Both the position numbers and the translations under genes were made by a program. Below, in pieces: positions 45,087-46,305 of a stretch of DNA of 46,305 nt (its first letter is position 1; each line of letters begins with the position of its first letter). The notes beneath the pieces are model-generated. The model was not told where the DNA came from and did not search any database. It saw only the letters and a program-made list of their open reading frames with translations. This DNA is from an uncultured cyanobacterium (GTDB lineage: Bacteria > Cyanobacteriota > Cyanobacteriia > PCC-6307 > Cyanobiaceae): assembly GCA_903858015.1 (NCBI GenBank), contig CAIOGZ010000013.1:1-46305 (forward strand), given 5' to 3'.

Positions 45087-45169
45087 TCTACATCCACGCG
45101 CTCAAGCGCGGCTCGATAGGCGGATAACCACTGTTCGTCAGGAACATATGTCAGCGAAGGCGACTGCCG
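45071..45169 (-). pseudogene. Possible C-terminal fragment of a lost gene
   Basis: On the minus strand a 32-codon frame after an in-frame TAA reads SLTYVPDEQWLSAYRAALER, then VDVDQLGR and a stop at 45071-45073, overlapping the end of the ATPase gene. The composition is protein-like, but I do not recognise the family. It could be the tail of a gene removed when the accessory island formed. Confidence 0.25.
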
Positions 45170-45435
45170 TTACAAGAGTTGGCACTGCTGCATGGAAGTG
45201 GTTCTCGGAAAGCAGCAGGAGCGGTACTGTGGTTCTCGGAAACCACCCACATAGCGTTCGAAGGATCGGGGGGAAGCGCGAAGGCATCGGCGTGAATTCA
45301 AGGAGCATGGCAATAAGTGTGCGGTAGGCGACACAATCATTTGGTCAGTCGATTGTCCACTCAGATGCTTGAAGTCAAGATCCTTCGCATCGACTCTGAT
45401 CTGAGCTAAGTTAAGGAGAGAACCTGGGTACAGAC
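45087..45435. other. 349-bp gap between the ABC ATPase and HicB
   Basis: It holds the weak hairpin and the possible fragment above, and two direct copies of GTGGTTCTCGGAAA (first copy with AAGTGGTTCTCGGAAAG) within 45200-45245. An AAGGAG lies ~16 bases before the HicB ATG, farther than usual. No gene was found. Confidence 0.4.
45097..45110 (+). terminator. Weak hairpin just after the ABC ATPase gene
   Basis: CGCGCT, loop CA, AGCGCG begins 11 bases after the stop. There is no T-run, so intrinsic termination is doubtful. Confidence 0.25.
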
Positions 45436-45654
45436 ATGACTACAACATCCGCCTACACAGCTGTGATTCGACAGGATGGACCCTGGTGGATTGGATGGGT
45501 GGAAGAGGTTCCTGGCGTGAATGCTCAAGAGCAGAGTCGCGAAGCGCTTCTGGAATCACTAAGAGAGGTTCTGCGCGAAGCACTGGAATTCAACCGTCAG
45601 GATGCATTAGAAGCTGCAGGCCCAGGGGCCGAGGAGCTTGCCTTGCTCCTGTGA
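45436..45654 (+). CDS. HicB-family antitoxin
   Basis: A protein of 72 residues with an ATG start. It is the short HicB type: YTAVIRQDGPWWIGWVEEVP, then GVNAQEQSREALLESLREVL and an acidic end, the partial RNase H-like fold of HicB antitoxins. No DNA-binding tail is obvious. Its stop overlaps the GTG start of the toxin (GTGA), so the two are coupled; the order antitoxin first is the less common one for hic modules but is well known. It should bind and mask HicA. Confidence 0.8.
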   Translation: MTTTSAYTAVIRQDGPWWIGWVEEVPGVNAQEQSREALLESLREVLREALEFNRQDALEAAGPGAEELALLL

Positions 45655-45836
45655 AGCGTAGAGATCTGCTTCGCTATCTCAGCAGCTATGGCTGTGAACA
45701 GCTGAGGGAGGGTGGCAACCATTCATGGTGGTGGAACCCATCACGAAATCTTCGTAGCTCGATTCCGCGCCATACTGAAATCAAGGAATTACTTGTACGG
45801 AAGATCTGTAAGGATCTTGGACTACCTCCGCCATGA
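45651..45836 (+). CDS. HicA-family mRNA-interferase toxin
   Basis: A protein of 61 residues from GTG at 45651. HicA folds as a double-stranded-RNA-binding-like domain and cleaves mRNA. Here KRRDLLRYLSSYGCEQLREG leads to GGNHSWWWNP, containing the catalytic His, then SSIPRHTEIKELLVRKICKD and LGLPPP, the usual C-terminal helix. Both normal length and catalytic His are kept, so it is probably functional. Confidence 0.8.
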   Translation: MKRRDLLRYLSSYGCEQLREGGNHSWWWNPSRNLRSSIPRHTEIKELLVRKICKDLGLPPP

Positions 45837-45887
45837 CTGCCAACAGTTTCCTGCTTCGCCTCCACAGGCTCCTTGCCTTTGCCTGCT

Positions 45888-45916
45888 TTGCAGCCTTTGA
45901 TCTGAATTGCTAGAAT
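45888..45916 (+). promoter_or_regulatory. Candidate sigma70-type promoter for the TIR gene
   Basis: TTGCAG (45888-45893), 17 bp, TAGAAT (45911-45916). It lies ~50 bp before the TIR start, with AAGGAG at 45953-45958 seven bases before the TTG. Confidence 0.45.
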
Positions 45917-45965
45917 CGGCCTTGGCAGTCTTTGTCCATTCACACGCGACCTAAGGAGCCTTCAG

Positions 45966-46190
45966 TTGGCTGATATATTTCTTAGCTACGCCTCAGAAGA
46001 CAGAGAAAGAGCACGCCTTGTTGCGCAGCTATTAGAAGGTCGGTCTTGGACTGTCTGGTGGGACAGAAAGATTCCTGCTGGCGTGGCATACGATGAAGTG
46101 ATTGAAAGAGAGATCGGGGCGGCGAAGTATGTCGTCGTGCTTTGGTCAATAAGTTCAACAAAGTCAGCAGCGTCCCGTGGAGTGGTGTAA
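45966..46190 (+). pseudogene. Truncated TIR-domain protein
   Basis: From a TTG start supported by AAGGAG at the right distance, 74 codons encode ADIFLSYASEDRERARLVAQ, then WTVWWDRKIPAGVAYDEVIE and AAKYVVVLWSISSTKSA, the first half of a bacterial TIR domain. In complete TIR proteins a Trp and the catalytic Glu follow directly after the VVVLWS strand; here the frame changes to unrelated sequence and stops. So the NADase centre is missing. TIR proteins commonly act in anti-phage defence; this one seems to have been cut by an insertion or rearrangement beginning near 46165. Confidence 0.7.
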
Positions 46191-46244
46191 CTCAGGAGGA
46201 GCAGCCCCGGCGTAGCCGGGGCTGACGGCTCGCCTCCCTCAGTT
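46189..46244. repeat. 56-bp imperfect palindrome with a perfect 9-bp stem
   Basis: Core AGCCCCGGC, loop GTA, GCCGGGGCT (46203-46223), enclosed by near-matching arms AACTCAGGAGGAGC and GGCTCGCCTCCCTCAGTT. It starts exactly at the TIR stop and belongs to the sequence after the break in the TIR frame. It could be the end of a mobile element whose body lies beyond the window. Confidence 0.6.
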
Positions 46245-46305
46245 CTCTGTTGTGGCAAAGGGTGGGCCGGTCTGTGACCCTGTTCGGAGCACTACCACCA
46301 AACCG

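Noticed and set aside
46180..46305. Start of a group II intron at the TIR break
   Set aside because: The sequence at the break (GTGTA) does not match the usual GTGYG start and no intron domain is recognisable before the window ends.

Overview
The window looks like a piece of chromosome from a GC-rich picocyanobacterium of the Synechococcus/Cyanobium type. The evidence is high-GC coding sequence, repeated GCGATCGC octamers (HIP1, a cyanobacterial signature; for example 3279-3286, 6963-6970, 9508-9515, 10227-10234), a cyanobacterial PEP-CTERM-like protein, a DUF1400-type alpha/beta hydrolase, and a CHAT / CHASE2-cyclase / two-partner-secretion neighbourhood of a kind known from cyanobacteria. 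No rRNA, tRNA or CRISPR array was found. Species assignment is inference.

Left part (1-8.2 kb, plus strand): the end of a giant secreted protein built from near-identical Ig-like repeats with an RTX-like tail, a small PEP-CTERM-like protein, and two translationally coupled TPR glycosyltransferases, one a fusion of a GT2-like domain, TPRs and an O-GlcNAc-transferase-like (GT41) domain. This reads as a surface-protein and glycosylation locus. Between 8.2 and 8.9 kb lie remnants of two transposases, followed by PhnC/PhnE-like ABC transporter genes with no intact binding-protein gene.

Middle part (11.3-24.7 kb): a large membrane EAL/GGDEF protein, an Old Yellow Enzyme, an FAD oxidoreductase divergent from a GH10-like secreted hydrolase, a DUF1400-type hydrolase, an unrecognised C-terminally anchored protein in lower-GC sequence, a short-chain dehydrogenase and a small secreted protein.

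The most interesting region is 24.7-34.4 kb, minus strand. A two-partner-secretion exoprotein whose C-terminus is a caspase-like CHAT protease is followed by a secreted RTX-like protein, its TpsB outer-membrane transporter, and a CHASE2 adenylate/guanylate cyclase. The two real gaps in this row (after the CHAT gene and before the cyclase) are filled by 15-bp tandem repeats. About 140 bp upstream of the exoprotein is a perfect TGTGA-N6-TCACA palindrome (34333-34348), the form of a cAMP-receptor-protein site. A secreted caspase-like protease, its exporter, a receptor cyclase and a possible cAMP operator therefore lie in one unit, which suggests a self-regulating cAMP-controlled secretion system.

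Right part (34.2-46.3 kb): a 1.4-kb non-coding AT-richer stretch, an operon of RND adaptor, RND pump and GT39 glycosyltransferase, then a NitT/TauT-like ABC double permease and an ATPase with a C-terminal AAA-associated domain. The last kilobase is an accessory island: a HicB-HicA toxin-antitoxin pair and a TIR-domain gene that stops early beside a long palindrome.
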